From assembly GCA_003213115.1 (NCBI GenBank), contig QCNU01000001.1, positions 186,001 through 250,000 on the forward strand: 64,000 nucleotides of DNA, in the 5' to 3' direction. Shown piece by piece: positions 30,000-39,931 of the stretch (within the stretch, counting starts at the first letter, position 1; each line of letters starts with the position of its first letter). Under the pieces are notes generated by a model. It worked only from the letters and a program-made list of their open reading frames with translations, made no database searches and was not told where the DNA came from. The position numbers and the translations under genes are program-made. Source of the stretch: Pelagibacteraceae bacterium AG-426-L23 (GTDB lineage Bacteria; Pseudomonadota; Alphaproteobacteria; Pelagibacterales; Pelagibacteraceae).

Positions 30000-30866
30000 T
30001 TATTTTTGGCATTTTGGACATAAAAAACTGGCTCGATTAGAAATAACAATTTTTTGTATTTTGTAATTACAATCACTGTTAGAACAATTTTTACCTAACA
30101 TGCCATATATCTTAAAATGTTCCTGGAAAGAACCTGTTTTCCCTTTACTATTTGAAAAATCTTTAATTGATGACCCTCCAAATTTGATTGCTTTTTTTAA
30201 AATTTTTCTAATATTTCTTATGATTTCATTTATTTCAAAATCTCTCAATCTACTTATTTGTCTTGTTGGTTTAATCCTGCTATGAAAAAGAATTTCATTT
30301 ACATAGATATTACCTAAACCCGAAACAAATTTTTGATCCATTAATAGGTCTTTGATGATTCTATTTCTTCCTTTTAAATAATTTTTAAAATATTTAAAAT
30401 TAAAAATACTATCTAATGGCTCGGGTCCTAAAGTTTTAAGATGGAAATTTTCTTTTAAGCTTTTGGAATTTTCAACTTTAATGAATCCAAATTTTCTTAC
30501 GTCATTATAGATAAGCTGTGTATTATTAGAAAAAATAAATCTAATATGATCGTGTTTTTTATCTTTTGGACTTAATTTGTAATAAAAACTTGTTCTTAAT
30601 TTAATATTTTTTTTATTGATTAAAATAAATTTCCCTGTCATACCAAGATGAACTAGCATTGCATTACCTTTTTCAAAAAAAAATAATAGGTATTTTGATC
30701 TTCGTTCTATGCTTAATATTTTTAAGCCTATTAGTCGTTTAATTCCTTTTATATTGACCTTATATCTTAAATTTTTATCATTAATCCTAATAGATTTTAT
30801 TTTTAACTTATTAACTGCAGTCTCTAAGGACCTTTTAACAACTTCAACTTCTGGTAATTCTGGCAT
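30000..30866 (-). CDS. mutM: Formamidopyrimidine-DNA glycosylase
   Basis: Removes oxidised purines such as 8-oxoguanine. The N-terminal PELPEVEVV (catalytic Pro2 and Glu3), HLGMTGKF, the helix-two-turn-helix GLGNIYVNEILF and the C-terminal zinc finger with CSNSDC and CPKC are all there, so it is a complete enzyme of 288 residues. Its start lies only 11 bases from that of the divergent ubiE gene, leaving little room for two separate promoters. Confidence 0.97.
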   Translation of the reverse strand: MPELPEVEVVKRSLETAVNKLKIKSIRINDKNLRYKVNIKGIKRLIGLKILSIERRSKYLLFFFEKGNAMLVHLGMTGKFILINKKNIKLRTSFYYKLSPKDKKHDHIRFIFSNNTQLIYNDVRKFGFIKVENSKSLKENFHLKTLGPEPLDSIFNFKYFKNYLKGRNRIIKDLLMDQKFVSGLGNIYVNEILFHSRIKPTRQISRLRDFEINEIIRNIRKILKKAIKFGGSSIKDFSNSKGKTGSFQEHFKIYGMLGKNCSNSDCNYKIQKIVISNRASFLCPKCQK

Positions 30867-30877
30867 ATAATTTAATT

Positions 30878-31582
30878 ATGAAAAATAATATTCAAGATAA
30901 ATCAAAATTAGTCAATTCTGTTTTTTCAGAAGTATATAAAAAATACGATATTATGAATGATATTATGTCACTAGGAGTCCATAGAATCTGGAAACAAAAT
31001 ATGATGGATTGGATGAGTCCACAAGCTAACTCATTCTTAATTGATGTAGCTTCTGGAACTGGGGATATTGCATTAACATATTCAAAAAAATTAGGTCATA
31101 AATGTAAAGTTTCATGTGTTGAGCCAAATAAGGAAATGTTAGCTATGGGACAAAAAAAATTAAAAGCATATGATAATATTAAATGGTATCAAGCAAGTGC
31201 TGAGAGGTTACCTTTTAAAGATGACACATTTGATTTTTACACCATTAGCTTCGGTATTAGAAACGTAAGTAATATTAATAAAACATTGGAAGAGGCTTTT
31301 AGAGTTTTAAAATCGGGGGGAAGGTTAATGTGTTTAGAGTTTTCAAAAGTCGAAAATCCTTTAATAGATATTCTATATAAAAATTACTCAAAAATAATAC
31401 CTATAATAGGGGAAAGAATTGTAGGATCTAAAAAGCCTTACAGTTACCTAGTAAAAAGTATAGATGATTTTTATAATCAAAATGAATTAGCAAATTTGAT
31501 TAAAAAGAATGGCTTTCATAGTGTTAAATTTAGAAATTTATCAAATGGTATCGCAGCAATTCATTCTGGTTGGAAAATTTAA
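30878..31582 (+). CDS. ubiE: Ubiquinone biosynthesis C-methyltransferase UbiE
   Basis: A 234-residue SAM-dependent methyltransferase for the ring C-methylation of ubiquinone. VFSEVYKKYDIMNDIMSLGVHR, the SAM motif DVASGTGDIAL and the FYTISFGIRNVSNI segment are the UbiE signatures. It heads a plus-strand run ubiE-ubiB-coaBC-(moeB-like)-SH3. Confidence 0.97.
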   Translation: MKNNIQDKSKLVNSVFSEVYKKYDIMNDIMSLGVHRIWKQNMMDWMSPQANSFLIDVASGTGDIALTYSKKLGHKCKVSCVEPNKEMLAMGQKKLKAYDNIKWYQASAERLPFKDDTFDFYTISFGIRNVSNINKTLEEAFRVLKSGGRLMCLEFSKVENPLIDILYKNYSKIIPIIGERIVGSKKPYSYLVKSIDDFYNQNELANLIKKNGFHSVKFRNLSNGIAAIHSGWKI

Positions 31583-31584
31583 AA

Positions 31585-33150
31585 ATGTTCAGAAAAATTT
31601 TCCAACTATTTAAAATTGCAAGGAAGCTTGGAACGTCTGGTGCGGTTGAAACACTCAATGAGATTTACAAAATTCCATTCTATATAAAAATTTTTTTTGA
31701 TGTCGTTTCATTGGGTTCACAAAAAAAAGTTCAAAATTTATCAAAATCATCCGGAGAAAAGTTATGCGATGCTTTGGAAGGTATGGGAACTACTTTTATT
31801 AAATTAGGACAATTTTTAGCTACAAGACCTGATATAATTGGCGAAGACTTAGCAAAAGATTTGGAAAAACTTCAAGACAAACTTCCTGCTTTTAGAACGT
31901 CGGTATCAAAAGAAATTCTCAAAGAGGAACTTGGTGAAAAACAGTTTAATAATATATCTAATTTAAGCGAACCTATAGCAGCTGCCTCAATAGCTCAGGT
32001 ACACACAGCTTCTATAAAAGTTGAAGAAGGAAGCAAAGAAGTTGCAATAAAAATTCTTAGGCCTGAAATTGAAAAATTATTTAATGAAGAATTAGATGCT
32101 TTAATGTTTTTGGCTTATATGATTGAAAGTCTAGTTGTTAAAACAAGAAGGTTAAAGTTAATTGAAGTTGTTCACCTTTTAAGAGAAATAACTAATATTG
32201 AAATGGATCTTAGATTTGAAGCTGCAGCAGCAAATGAACTTTATGAAAATACTAAAAATGACAAAGGTTTTAATGTACCAAAAATTTATTGGAACTATAC
32301 CTCTAAAAAAATTCTTACTTTAGAAAAAGTCAAAGGAATCTCTATTAGAGAAAAAGAAATTTTAGAAAAATCAGGTATTAATCTTAAAAACTTAGGCGAA
32401 AACTTAATACAACATTTTTTAAGACAGGCTGTAAGAGATGGTTTTTTTCATGGCGATATGCATCAGGGAAATTTATTTGTAGACACAAGAGGAAATATTA
32501 TTCCTGTTGATTTTGGAATAATGGGTAGGCTGGATAAAAATAATAAAAAATATTTAGCTGAAATACTATTTGGATTTATTCAAAGGGATTATGTTAAAGT
32601 TGCTGAGGTTCATTTTCAAGCAGGATTAGTTCCCAGAGAAACATCAAAGGAGGAATTTGCTCAAGCGTTAAGATCTGTTGGAGAACCCATTTTTGGCCAA
32701 ACTATTAAAGATATCTCGGGCGGCAATTTACTCGCGCAGTTATTTGAAATTACAGAAAAGTTTAATATGTCTACACAGCCCCAGCTTTTGCTTCTGCAAA
32801 AAACAATGGTGGTTGTTGAGGGTGTGGCAAGAAAATTATACCCCGAAACAAATATTTGGGAAGTCTCAAAACCAGTTTTAGAAGGATGGATTAAAAAAAC
32901 TAAAAGTCCAGAAGCAAATATTACCCAAGCTATTGATGTATCAAAAGAAATCTTAAAAAAAATACCTGATTTTCCAAATTTTATGGACAGAGCAAATTAT
33001 GCTCTGCAGCTTATTTCGGAAGGAAAATTAAACTTAAGCCTTAAAAACGACAAAGGATTAGAAATAGAAAAAATTAAGATAAAAAATCTAAGAAATAATA
33101 TTTTTCTTGGTATTTTTGGTATTGTAATTGTGACGTTATTAGTATTTTAA
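31585..33150 (+). CDS. ubiB: Ubiquinone biosynthesis protein UbiB (ADCK-like kinase family)
   Basis: A 521-residue atypical kinase-like protein needed for ubiquinone synthesis. The KxGQ motif (FIKLGQFLATRPD), the Ala-rich loop AAASIAQVH, the catalytic HGDMHQGN and VDFGIMGR motifs are intact, and one or two hydrophobic helices end the protein (about 500-520). The start ATG at 31585 is 2 bases after the ubiE stop; the frame is open 5 codons upstream within ubiE. Confidence 0.96.
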   Translation: MFRKIFQLFKIARKLGTSGAVETLNEIYKIPFYIKIFFDVVSLGSQKKVQNLSKSSGEKLCDALEGMGTTFIKLGQFLATRPDIIGEDLAKDLEKLQDKLPAFRTSVSKEILKEELGEKQFNNISNLSEPIAAASIAQVHTASIKVEEGSKEVAIKILRPEIEKLFNEELDALMFLAYMIESLVVKTRRLKLIEVVHLLREITNIEMDLRFEAAAANELYENTKNDKGFNVPKIYWNYTSKKILTLEKVKGISIREKEILEKSGINLKNLGENLIQHFLRQAVRDGFFHGDMHQGNLFVDTRGNIIPVDFGIMGRLDKNNKKYLAEILFGFIQRDYVKVAEVHFQAGLVPRETSKEEFAQALRSVGEPIFGQTIKDISGGNLLAQLFEITEKFNMSTQPQLLLLQKTMVVVEGVARKLYPETNIWEVSKPVLEGWIKKTKSPEANITQAIDVSKEILKKIPDFPNFMDRANYALQLISEGKLNLSLKNDKGLEIEKIKIKNLRNNIFLGIFGIVIVTLLVF

Positions 33151-33157
33151 TAACGGT

Positions 33158-34387
33158 ATGTCTTTAAAAAATAAAAAAGTTCTTCTTATAATTGGTGGAG
33201 GAATTTCTTCATATAAATCATTGGACTTAATAAGAATTCTTAAAAAAAATAATGTAGCTATTAAGACTGTGCTAACTAAAAGTGGAAAAGAGTTTGTTAC
33301 GCCTTTATCGATTACGTCGCTAACAGGAGAAAAAGTTTACGAAAATCTTTTTGACGCTGTTTCAGAATCAGAAATAGATCATATCTCTCTTTCTCGCTGG
33401 GCAGATGTTATAGTAGTTTTACCAACTACAGCAAATTTTATGACTAAGCTTAGTCATGGAAAAGCAGAAGACCTTGCAAGCACAGTTATTTTGGCATCCA
33501 ATAAAGATATATTATTAGTTCCAGCTATGAATGTTAGAATGTGGATACATAAAGCTACACAAGAAAACTTTAAAACCCTTAAAGGTTATGGTTACAAATT
33601 TGTCGGTCCGGTGACCGGGGAAATGGCTTGTGGTGAGTACGGTGAAGGTAGAATGTCAAGCCCAAGGCAAATATTAAGCTATTTGAAAAATTATTTTAAT
33701 AACAAAGATACTGTTAAAAAAGAGAAAATAAGTGCAGTCGTAACCTCAGGTCCAACAAAAGAATATATTGATCCGGTTAGGTTTATTTCTAATGAATCTA
33801 GTGGTAAGCAAGGTTATGAAATTGCTTTAGCTCTTGTAAAACTTGGCGTAAAAACTACTTTAATTACTGGAGCCTCAAAATTCGATCCTTGCAAGGGTTT
33901 AAAAATTAAAGAAGTAATATCAGCTGAGGAAATGATGCTCGAGGTAAAAAAAAATTTACCAGTCGATATTGTTGTTTGTGCAGCGGCAGTATCAGATTTT
34001 AAACCAAAAAAAACAAATAAAAATAAAGTTAAAAAAAATAGTAAAAATTCTTTGACATTAGAACTAATTAAAAATCAAGACATTCTTAATTTTCTTGGAA
34101 AAAATAATAAGTTGAGGCCAAAAATAGTCGTAGGTTTTTCTGCAGAAACAGAAAATTTGGTAAATAATTCAATAAAGAAGCTTGAAGAAAAACATTGTGA
34201 TATAATAATAGCTAATGATGTTTCAAAAAAAGACACTGGTTTTAATTCCGATTATAACGAAGTTCTCATAATTCAAAAAAACGGCAAAATTGAAAAATTG
34301 AAAAAAAGCAAAAAAACTTTTATTGCATCAGTAGTTGCTGAAAAAATTATGGATAAGTTTTTATTTGATAAAAAAAATATCAATTAA
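33158..34387 (+). CDS. coaBC: Bifunctional phosphopantothenoylcysteine decarboxylase/synthetase (CoaBC)
   Basis: A 409-residue two-domain coenzyme A enzyme. The N-terminal flavoprotein CoaC half runs to about 180 (GGGISSYKSLDLIR, PAMNVRMW, MACGEYGEGRM), and the CoaB half follows (VTSGPTKEYIDPVRFISNESSGKQG, AAVSDFKPK). In many alphaproteobacteria dut follows; here the next gene is the moeB-like gene, 13 bases on, and no dut is present in the window. Confidence 0.96.
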   Translation: MSLKNKKVLLIIGGGISSYKSLDLIRILKKNNVAIKTVLTKSGKEFVTPLSITSLTGEKVYENLFDAVSESEIDHISLSRWADVIVVLPTTANFMTKLSHGKAEDLASTVILASNKDILLVPAMNVRMWIHKATQENFKTLKGYGYKFVGPVTGEMACGEYGEGRMSSPRQILSYLKNYFNNKDTVKKEKISAVVTSGPTKEYIDPVRFISNESSGKQGYEIALALVKLGVKTTLITGASKFDPCKGLKIKEVISAEEMMLEVKKNLPVDIVVCAAAVSDFKPKKTNKNKVKKNSKNSLTLELIKNQDILNFLGKNNKLRPKIVVGFSAETENLVNNSIKKLEEKHCDIIIANDVSKKDTGFNSDYNEVLIIQKNGKIEKLKKSKKTFIASVVAEKIMDKFLFDKKNIN

Positions 34388-34400
34388 TAAATTTATAACA

Positions 34401-35150
34401 ATGAAAATTGCTAATAAAGAATTAAAGAGATTTTCCAAGCAGATTATTTTAAAAAATATTGGGTTATCTGGCCAAAAGAGAATTTTTGCATCAAAAGTTC
34501 TAATAATTGGTGTTGGAGGTCTAGGTTGCCCCTTGGCGCTATACTTAGCAAATTCTGGGGTAGGAAATATAGGAATAGTCGATCACGACAAAATTGAATT
34601 AACAAACCTTAATAGGCAAGTTTTATTTACTTCTAAAGATTTAGGAAAATATAAAGTAGATCAAGCTAGAAAAGTAATTAAAAATATAAATAAAAAAATT
34701 AAAATAACAAGTTATAGAAAAGCCATAACGAAAAAAAATATAAATTCTATTTTAAAAAACTACGACATTATTTGTGATGGCACAGATAATTTTAAAAGTA
34801 GGTACCTAATAAACGATTACTGTATGAAAAAGAAGAAAATATTAATTTCAGCTGCAATAAGTAAATATGATGGACATATTTTTAAATTTAATTTCAAAAA
34901 AAAAACACCTTGTTTCAGATGTTTTATGCCTCAAATTCCAAAAAATCAGTATAATTGTGACACTGAAGGTATAATATCAACTTTAGCCGGGATAATGGGC
35001 ACCATGCAGGCTAATGAGGTGATTAAAAGTATTATCAATTCTAAAAATGACCTTTCTGGTAAAATGATTGTTTTTAATTCACTAAGCTTAGATTTTAGAA
35101 AAGTGAAATTATCAAGTAATATAAATTGCATTAATGAATGCAAAAAATAA
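34401..35150 (+). CDS. ThiF/MoeB/HesA-type adenylyltransferase
   Basis: A 249-residue E1-like enzyme that should adenylate the C-terminal glycine of a ubiquitin-like sulfur carrier (MoaD or ThiS). The ATP loop GVGGLGCPLALYLANSGVG is followed by DHDKIELTNLNRQVLF, the DGTDNFKSRYLIND segment and zinc pairs CFRC and CINEC. It has no C-terminal rhodanese domain. The ATG at 34401 is preferred over the longer frame, which overlaps coaBC. MoeB and ThiF cannot be separated by sequence alone here. Confidence 0.9.
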   Translation: MKIANKELKRFSKQIILKNIGLSGQKRIFASKVLIIGVGGLGCPLALYLANSGVGNIGIVDHDKIELTNLNRQVLFTSKDLGKYKVDQARKVIKNINKKIKITSYRKAITKKNINSILKNYDIICDGTDNFKSRYLINDYCMKKKKILISAAISKYDGHIFKFNFKKKTPCFRCFMPQIPKNQYNCDTEGIISTLAGIMGTMQANEVIKSIINSKNDLSGKMIVFNSLSLDFRKVKLSSNINCINECKK

Positions 35151-35151
35151 A

Positions 35152-35595
35152 ATGAATAAACTAATATTTTTATTTTTTTTTACAATTTTAATTAATGATT
35201 TATTAGCTGTTGAGAAAAAATTTTTAACTTTAAGAAATAACAAAGTAAATCTAAGACAAGGGCCGTCATTTCAATATCCGGTAAAAATTTTTTATAATAA
35301 AAAATATTTACCAGTTATAATAGAGGATAGATCAGAGAACTTTAGAAAGATCAGAGACCATCAAAATAATTCTGGGTGGATACATGTTTCTCAATTATCA
35401 AAAAAAAAAGCTGCTATTACACTTGTAGATAATGTAATAGTTTTCAAAGGACCAACAATTTATTCGAAGCCTCAAGTAAAACTTGAAAAAGGTAGATTGT
35501 GTTTAATTTATAAGTGTAAAGGAAAATGGTGCAAAATTAAGACTGGAGATTATAAAGGATGGGTAAAAAATCAAAGCTTGTGGGGAAGACTTTAA
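35152..35595 (+). CDS. Secreted SH3-domain protein
   Basis: A 147-residue protein with a signal peptide (about 1-20, ending near LLAVEKK) and two bacterial SH3-like repeats: VNLRQGPSFQYPVKIFY at 35-50 with its GWIHVSQL end, and the second with KGKWCKIKTGDYKGWVKNQSLWG at the C-terminus. Such proteins often bind cell-wall peptides or act as envelope factors. Function unknown. It is the last gene of the ubi-coa run. Confidence 0.85.
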   Translation: MNKLIFLFFFTILINDLLAVEKKFLTLRNNKVNLRQGPSFQYPVKIFYNKKYLPVIIEDRSENFRKIRDHQNNSGWIHVSQLSKKKAAITLVDNVIVFKGPTIYSKPQVKLEKGRLCLIYKCKGKWCKIKTGDYKGWVKNQSLWGRL

Positions 35596-35843
35596 GAATT
35601 TTTTTTACTTACTTTTGAGGCCCAAAATTTATCTAGCATAAAATACCAGACAGCATTAGCTAAAGGTTCCACTATCGCATCTGTCATCGCTTCACTTAAT
35701 GTTACATCAGCAACCATCTTTAAAACTACTATAGCTATCACAAAATGACCGATTGTATAAACAACGGTTCTTAAAATTGAACCTTTATTTTGTTTGTATA
35801 TGTTCTTTGTAACCTCAAAAATGCCTGTAGTAAATTCTGTCAT
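35592..35843 (-). CDS. DUF2061 small membrane protein
   Basis: An 83-residue protein with two hydrophobic stretches (about 25-45 and 50-70) of the DUF2061 type, including the TLSEAMTDAIVEPLANAVWYF segment. The role is not known. It overlaps the end of the SH3 gene by 4 bases and lies 21 bases downstream of katG on the same strand, so it may be read with katG. Confidence 0.82.
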   Translation of the reverse strand: MTEFTTGIFEVTKNIYKQNKGSILRTVVYTIGHFVIAIVVLKMVADVTLSEAMTDAIVEPLANAVWYFMLDKFWASKVSKKNS

Positions 35844-35864
35844 AGTTATATTATAAATTGTTTA

Positions 35865-38078
35865 TTAATTTAAATCAAAGCGATCTAAGTTCATAACCTT
35901 AGTCCAAGCAAGAATAAAATCACCTATGAACTTGTCTAAAGAGTCTTCGCATGCATAAACTTCAGCAATAGATCTTAATTGAGAATTAGATCCAAAAATT
36001 AAGTCTACTCTAGAGGCTTTCCATTTGATTTTATTTGTTTTACGATCTCTTCCTTCAAAAAATTCTTCGTGCTCGTCTATTTCCTTCCAAGTTGTACCCA
36101 TATCAAGCAAATTAACGAAAAAATCATTTGTTAGTTTATCGGTTTTATTAGTAAGTATTCCGTGCTTAGATTTATCAAAATTTGTATTAAGTGCTCTCAT
36201 ACCTCCAATTAGAACTGTCATTTCTGGAGGAGTTAATTTCATCAGTTGAGCACGATCTACCAGCATCTCCTCTGCTGAAACGCTAGTCTTACTTGACGAT
36301 CCATTTGGTTTATTTACCATATAATTTCTAAAAGCATCTGCTTTTGGCTCAAGCAAGCTAAAGGAGAATACATCTGTCTGATCTTGAGAAGCATCTTCTC
36401 TTCCAGCTCTAAATGGAACTGATACTTTCTTGCCTGCATTTTTTGCGGCTTTTTCTATTCCTACGCAACCACCTAAAACAATCAAATCAGCAATTGAAGT
36501 TTTTTTATTTTTACTATCGAAATTCTTTTTAATTTTTTCATAAATTTTTAATATTTTAGATAATTCAGAAGGATTATTGACCTCCCAATTTTTCTGAGGT
36601 TCTAGTCTAATTCTAGCTCCATTAGCTCCGCCTCTTCTATCTGAGCCTCTAAAAGTGGAAGCAGAAGCCCAGGCTGTAGAAACTAGTTGAGATATTGAAA
36701 GTCCTGATTTCAAAATTTTACTTTTTAGTAAATTTATATCTTTGTTTTTTAATTTGTATTTAGATTTAGGTATTGGATCCTGCCATATTAGTTGTTCCTT
36801 TGGAACTTCTGGACCTAAGTAGCATGCTCTAGGGCCCATATCTCTGTGTGTCAGCTTAAACCACGCTCTTGCAAAAGCATCAGCAAATTCATCAGGGTTT
36901 TTATAAAAGTTTTCAGATATCGGTCCATATTTTGGATCGTATCTTAAAGAAAGATCTGTGGTTTGCATCATTGGCGGATGTTTTGTAGACGGATTGTGAG
37001 CATCAGGTACCATTTTTATTTCCTGACCATTTTTTTTAGGTGTCCATTGGTGAGCTCCAGCAGGACTTTTAGTTAATTCCCACTCGTGCCCATACAAACA
37101 GTCATAATACCCCATATCCCACTTAGTTGGAGACTGTGTCCACGCACCTTCTATCCCACTACTTATTGTGTCAGCTCCTTTACCGCTTTTGTAATTACTA
37201 TTCCAACCTGTTGCTTGTTCTTGAATTTTAGAACCTTCAGGTTCTGGGCCCTTATGGGACTCAGACGCTGCTCCATGAGATTTTCCAAAAGTATGTCCTC
37301 CTGCAACAAGTGCTACGGTTTCGTAATCGTTCATCGCCATTCGTCCAAAAGTTTCACGAATATCATGCGCCGCTAATAAAGGATCAGGGTTGGCATCAGG
37401 TCCTTGAGGATTAACATATATTAAGCCCATGTGAGATGCTCCGAGGGGATTTTCCAGATCTCTTTTACCGCTATAGCGATTAACACCTAACCATTCTTTT
37501 TCTGAACCCCAATAAATATCTTCCTCCGGCTCCCAAATATCTTCTCTTCCTGCTCCAAAACCAAAAGTTTTAAAACCCATAGACTCGAGTGCTACGTTGC
37601 CAACTAAAATAAATAAATCTGCCCAAGAAATTTTCTTTCCATATTTTTTTTTAATAGGCCATAGTAATAATCTAGCTTTATCTAAATTTACGTTATCAGG
37701 CCAACTGTTAAGAGGAGCAAATCGCTGATTCCCAGTACCAGCACCTCCACGTCCATCTCCAGTCCTATAAGTCCCTGCAGCATGCCATGCTAATCTTATA
37801 AACAAGGGGCCATAATGACCGTAATCAGCTGGCCACCATTCTTGAGAATTTGTCATCAATTTATTTAAATCTTTTTTAAGTGATTTGTAGTTTAGTTTTT
37901 TAAACTCTTTAGCATAACTAAACTTTTTATCCATTGGATTTACTAAAGAGGAATGTTGACTTAAAATTTTAAGATTAAGATTATTTGGCCACCAGTCTCT
38001 ATTAGATGTACCTCTTCCTGTCGGATGTTTAGGTGGCGTTCCTGCGCCAGTAAATGGACATTTTGACTGTTCGCTCAT
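35865..38078 (-). CDS. katG: Catalase-peroxidase
   Basis: A 737-residue bifunctional haem enzyme that destroys hydrogen peroxide. All active residues are readable: distal Arg95, Trp98 and His99 (IRLAWH), Tyr221 (GLIYVNP) and Met247 (GRMAMN) which with Trp98 form the covalent catalytic adduct, and proximal haem ligand His262 (GGHTFGKSH). The duplicated C-terminal domain is also present, so this is not a relic. No obvious signal peptide, so it acts in the cytoplasm. It is divergent from fabA, with a Fur-like palindrome in the spacer. Confidence 0.98.
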   Translation of the reverse strand: MSEQSKCPFTGAGTPPKHPTGRGTSNRDWWPNNLNLKILSQHSSLVNPMDKKFSYAKEFKKLNYKSLKKDLNKLMTNSQEWWPADYGHYGPLFIRLAWHAAGTYRTGDGRGGAGTGNQRFAPLNSWPDNVNLDKARLLLWPIKKKYGKKISWADLFILVGNVALESMGFKTFGFGAGREDIWEPEEDIYWGSEKEWLGVNRYSGKRDLENPLGASHMGLIYVNPQGPDANPDPLLAAHDIRETFGRMAMNDYETVALVAGGHTFGKSHGAASESHKGPEPEGSKIQEQATGWNSNYKSGKGADTISSGIEGAWTQSPTKWDMGYYDCLYGHEWELTKSPAGAHQWTPKKNGQEIKMVPDAHNPSTKHPPMMQTTDLSLRYDPKYGPISENFYKNPDEFADAFARAWFKLTHRDMGPRACYLGPEVPKEQLIWQDPIPKSKYKLKNKDINLLKSKILKSGLSISQLVSTAWASASTFRGSDRRGGANGARIRLEPQKNWEVNNPSELSKILKIYEKIKKNFDSKNKKTSIADLIVLGGCVGIEKAAKNAGKKVSVPFRAGREDASQDQTDVFSFSLLEPKADAFRNYMVNKPNGSSSKTSVSAEEMLVDRAQLMKLTPPEMTVLIGGMRALNTNFDKSKHGILTNKTDKLTNDFFVNLLDMGTTWKEIDEHEEFFEGRDRKTNKIKWKASRVDLIFGSNSQLRSIAEVYACEDSLDKFIGDFILAWTKVMNLDRFDLN

Positions 38079-38190
38079 AATTTGAATCCCTAATGAGTAT
38101 ATTTTATGACGATTCTAAAGTGTTTGTAAAGTGGTTTAGACTGGGTTACGTTGTCATAATATTACAATAATTTAACATTATTAATAAGGT

Positions 38191-38209
38191 GCTATTGATA
38201 ATCATTACC
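38191..38209. promoter_or_regulatory. Fur-like palindromic operator between katG and fabA
   Basis: The 19 bases GCTATTGATAATCATTACC match 16 of 19 positions of the classical Fur box. They end 5 bases before the fabA ATG, so bound repressor would also cover the fabA start region. A Fur-family gene is in this window at 53.4 kb. In this position it could control katG (as PerR or Fur does elsewhere), fabA, or both. The match is by eye; no score was calculated. Confidence 0.55.
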
Positions 38210-38214
38210 GTTAT

Positions 38215-38721
38215 ATGAAAAAAAAAGATAGTTATGACTATAAAGAGCTAATAGATTGCGGGAAAGGTTTAATATTTGGCGAGGGAAATGCAAAATTACC
38301 TCTTCCACCAATGTTGATGTTCGATAGAATAACAAAAATTCAAGAAAATAGCGGCATATATAAAAAAGGATTTATAAAAGCAGAACTAGACATAAAAGAC
38401 GATCTGTGGTTCTTTAATTGTCACTTTCAGGATGATCCTGTCATGCCTGGATGTTTAGGATTAGATGCTATGTGGCAATTAGTAGGATTTTATTTAGGAT
38501 GGATAGGAAATCCTGGTAAGGGTAGAGCGTTAGGAGTAAGTGCTGTTAAATTTACAGGTGAAGTATTAAAAAAAACTAAGATGGCAGTATACGAAATAGA
38601 TATGAAAAGAGTTCTTGTCAAAGAAGGAACAACAGTTGGATTAGCTAATGGAATATTAAAAGCTGATGGGAAAAAAATATATACAGCGGAAAACTTAAAG
38701 GTAGGATTGTTTAAATCATGA
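38215..38721 (+). CDS. fabA: 3-hydroxydecanoyl-ACP dehydratase/isomerase FabA
   Basis: Makes the cis-3 double bond for unsaturated fatty acids by the anaerobic route. Active-site His70 and Asp84 ([18 protein letters not shown]) are at the same numbers as in E. coli. The opening, with [18 protein letters not shown] near residue 22, is typical, so the start is well placed. No clear ribosome site precedes the ATG; an AGGTG is about 24 bases away, and the Fur-like box occupies the space between. The stop overlaps fabB. Confidence 0.97.
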   Translation: MKKKDSYDYKELIDCGKGLIFGEGNAKLPLPPMLMFDRITKIQENSGIYKKGFIKAELDIKDDLWFFNCHFQDDPVMPGCLGLDAMWQLVGFYLGWIGNPGKGRALGVSAVKFTGEVLKKTKMAVYEIDMKRVLVKEGTTVGLANGILKADGKKIYTAENLKVGLFKS

Positions 38722-39929
38722 AAAGAGTGGTGATATCAGGTATTGGAATAGTTTCTTGTCTTGGTAATAATCAGGACGAAGTATATAAATCACTTTTAAA
38801 CTCAAAGTCCGGAATTTCATTTTCGGAAGAATATAAAGAATATAATTTAAAAAGTAATGTGCATGGAAAACCAAATATTAAACTTGAAGATCATGTTGAT
38901 AGAAAGTTTATAAGATTTATGGGTCCTGGCTCTGCTTACAATTACGTATCTATGAATGAGGCGGTAAAAGACTCTGGGTTGGAAGAAAAAGATATAAGCA
39001 ATATTAACACCGGAATGATAATGGGTTCTGGAGGTCCTTCAATAGAGAATGTAATTTTAGCTGCTGATAAAACTAGAGCGAAAAGTCCAAAGAGGATGGG
39101 GCCCTTTGTTGTTCCTAGAACAATGTCGAGCACTGCTTCAGCAACGTTAGCCGTTCCATTTAAAATTAAAGGAGTTAATTATACAATTAGTTCTGCATGT
39201 GCAACTAGTGGGCATTGTATAGGTAATGCAATGGAATTAATTCAGCTTGGAAAACAAAAAATTGTTTTTGCAGGGGGAAGTGATGAAGTTCATTTCGCAA
39301 TGACGGCTATGTTTGATGCTATGACAGCGTTATCTTCAAAATATAATGACACTCCAGAAAAAGCCTCTAGACCATATGACAAAACAAGAGATGGTTTCGT
39401 AATATCTGGTGGTGGAGGTGTGGTGGTTTTAGAAGAATATGAACATGCAAAAGCAAGGGGTGCAAAAATTTATGCAGAGATCACTGGTTATGGAGCAACA
39501 TCAGATGGTTTTGATATGGTTGCGCCTTCTGGTGAGGGAGCTGTAAGATGCATGAAAATGGCATTAGGAATGGCAAAAAATAAAATTGATTACATAAATA
39601 CACATGGTACTTCAACTCCTGTTGGAGATATTACTGAATTAAAAGCCGTTGGAGAAGTCTTTAGTGAATACAAACCTAAAATTAGCTCAACAAAATCATT
39701 GGCAGGTCATTCACTTGGGGCAACTTCTGTTCATGAGGCTATTTACAGTTTAATTATGATGAAAAATAATTTCATTGCTGCTTCTGCAAATATAACTGAT
39801 ATGGATGAGGAAGCGAAAAAATATCCAATAGTAACAAAAGTTGAAAAAGATGTAACTTTAAATTCAATAATGTCTAATAGTTTTGGTTTCGGTGGAACTA
39901 ATGCAACTTTAGTTTTTGAAAAGGTATAA
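38718..39929 (+). CDS. fabB: Beta-ketoacyl-ACP synthase I (FabB)
   Basis: A 403-residue condensing enzyme that elongates unsaturated acyl chains. The Cys161-His-His triad is present ([29 protein letters not shown]). Clear pairing with fabA: the two overlap by 4 bases (ATGA) and the pathway needs both. The KAS I type, as opposed to FabF, is supported by this linkage and the sequence SSACATS. Confidence 0.95.
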   Translation: MKRVVISGIGIVSCLGNNQDEVYKSLLNSKSGISFSEEYKEYNLKSNVHGKPNIKLEDHVDRKFIRFMGPGSAYNYVSMNEAVKDSGLEEKDISNINTGMIMGSGGPSIENVILAADKTRAKSPKRMGPFVVPRTMSSTASATLAVPFKIKGVNYTISSACATSGHCIGNAMELIQLGKQKIVFAGGSDEVHFAMTAMFDAMTALSSKYNDTPEKASRPYDKTRDGFVISGGGGVVVLEEYEHAKARGAKIYAEITGYGATSDGFDMVAPSGEGAVRCMKMALGMAKNKIDYINTHGTSTPVGDITELKAVGEVFSEYKPKISSTKSLAGHSLGATSVHEAIYSLIMMKNNFIAASANITDMDEEAKKYPIVTKVEKDVTLNSIMSNSFGFGGTNATLVFEKV

Positions 39930-39931
39930 TC

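Noticed and set aside
37086-37376. Open frame of 96 codons on the plus strand inside katG
   Set aside because: It is antisense to an intact katG, with low-complexity residues and no ribosome site.
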